Assembly: GCA_007280825.1 (NCBI GenBank)
Contig: QYQI01000050.1
Span: 1-6,544, forward strand
Length of the DNA: 6,544 nt
Direction: 5' to 3'
From: Ignavibacteriales bacterium
Lineage (GTDB): Bacteria; Bacteroidota; Ignavibacteria; Ignavibacteriales; Melioribacteraceae
Part shown: piece after piece, positions 6,389 through 6,544 of the stretch
Layout of the letters: every line of letters begins with the position of its first letter
Numbering within the stretch: position 1 is the first letter of the stretch
The notes under the pieces: model-generated
Database searches by the model: none
What the model was told of the DNA's origin: nothing
What the model saw: the letters and a program-made list of their open reading frames with translations, nothing else
Made by a program: the position numbers and the translations under genes

Positions 6389-6544
6389 TCATACCGGATC
6401 TACATGAACAAAAACTTTCTGAATCTCTTCAAGTTTTTCCAGCGTAAATTTTACATCGTTACCTATATCATGAGAAGTTTTGGTATTTAAATCTTTATTT
6501 ACTTCAATATGAATTTCGATATGAAATTTATTTCCGACGTAATG
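6389..6544 (-). CDS. C-terminal end of a cation diffusion facilitator (CDF) family transporter (partial)
   Basis: The minus-strand frame open at the window edge gives 51 residues and stops with TGA at 6391-6389. The gene begins beyond the right edge. The segment VGNKFHIEIHIEVNKDLN, then a helix SHDIGNDVKFTLEKLEEI, then the strand VFVHVDPV, is the ferredoxin-like cytoplasmic dimerisation domain of CDF transporters: a beta strand with His, an amphipathic helix with H(D/E)I, and the terminal VHV(D/E)P motif. CDF proteins export divalent metals such as Zn, Co, Fe or Mn from the cytoplasm by proton exchange. The metal cannot be read from this part because the selectivity residues lie in transmembrane helices outside the window. 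The protein ends directly after VDPV, without a His-rich tail. Confidence 0.85.
   Translation of the reverse strand, partial: HYVGNKFHIEIHIEVNKDLNTKTSHDIGNDVKFTLEKLEEIQKVFVHVDPV

Overview
This AT-rich 6.5 kb window is a compact stretch of bacterial chromosome. The tail-specific protease has the layout common in Bacteroidetes-type bacteria. A TTTG/TAnnTTTG-type promoter and a small Lys-rich protein also point to the Bacteroidetes/Chlorobi/Ignavibacteria branch. Several genes carry clear Shine-Dalgarno sequences (AAGGA, AAAGGAG, GGAG), which are rare in classical Bacteroidetes. I therefore lean towards an Ignavibacteria-like lineage, but this is inference from gene style and not a phylogenetic result.

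Left part, plus strand (1-3672). The window opens inside the last codons of a gene that resembles the end of the 16S rRNA 2'-O-methyltransferase RsmI. Its stop codon overlaps the start of a DUF1569 (DinB-like fold) gene by four bases (ATGA). After 31 bases comes an FGGY carbohydrate kinase, and one base after its stop an alpha/beta hydrolase begins. These genes look like one transcription unit. A 131-base gap with no terminator that I can see leads to a two-domain Nfu-type iron-sulfur scaffold gene with a strong ribosome binding site.

Centre (3673-4094). A strong GC-rich hairpin flanked by A and T runs separates two converging genes and should terminate both. The minus-strand gene is only 162 bases long. 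It encodes a 53-residue Lys-rich protein with a good ribosome binding site and a close match to a Bacteroidetes-type promoter. Between it and the protease gene lie two short inverted repeats, one of which looks like a degenerate dispersed palindromic element.

Right part, minus strand (4095-6544). A full-length secreted tail-specific protease (Prc, family S41) is followed at the right edge by the last 51 codons of a cation diffusion facilitator transporter. The 221-base gap between them has no complete gene. It contains a short plus-strand reading frame that looks like the broken first codons of an MmcQ/YjbR-type gene.

Most of the window is housekeeping or widely conserved accessory content: RNA modification, Fe-S assembly, periplasmic proteolysis and metal efflux. 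I see no defence system, prophage, insertion sequence, CRISPR array, tRNA or rRNA. The points most worth following are the unannotated 53-residue protein and its promoter, the kinase whose sugar-binding motif departs from xylulokinase, and its tight pairing with a hydrolase.
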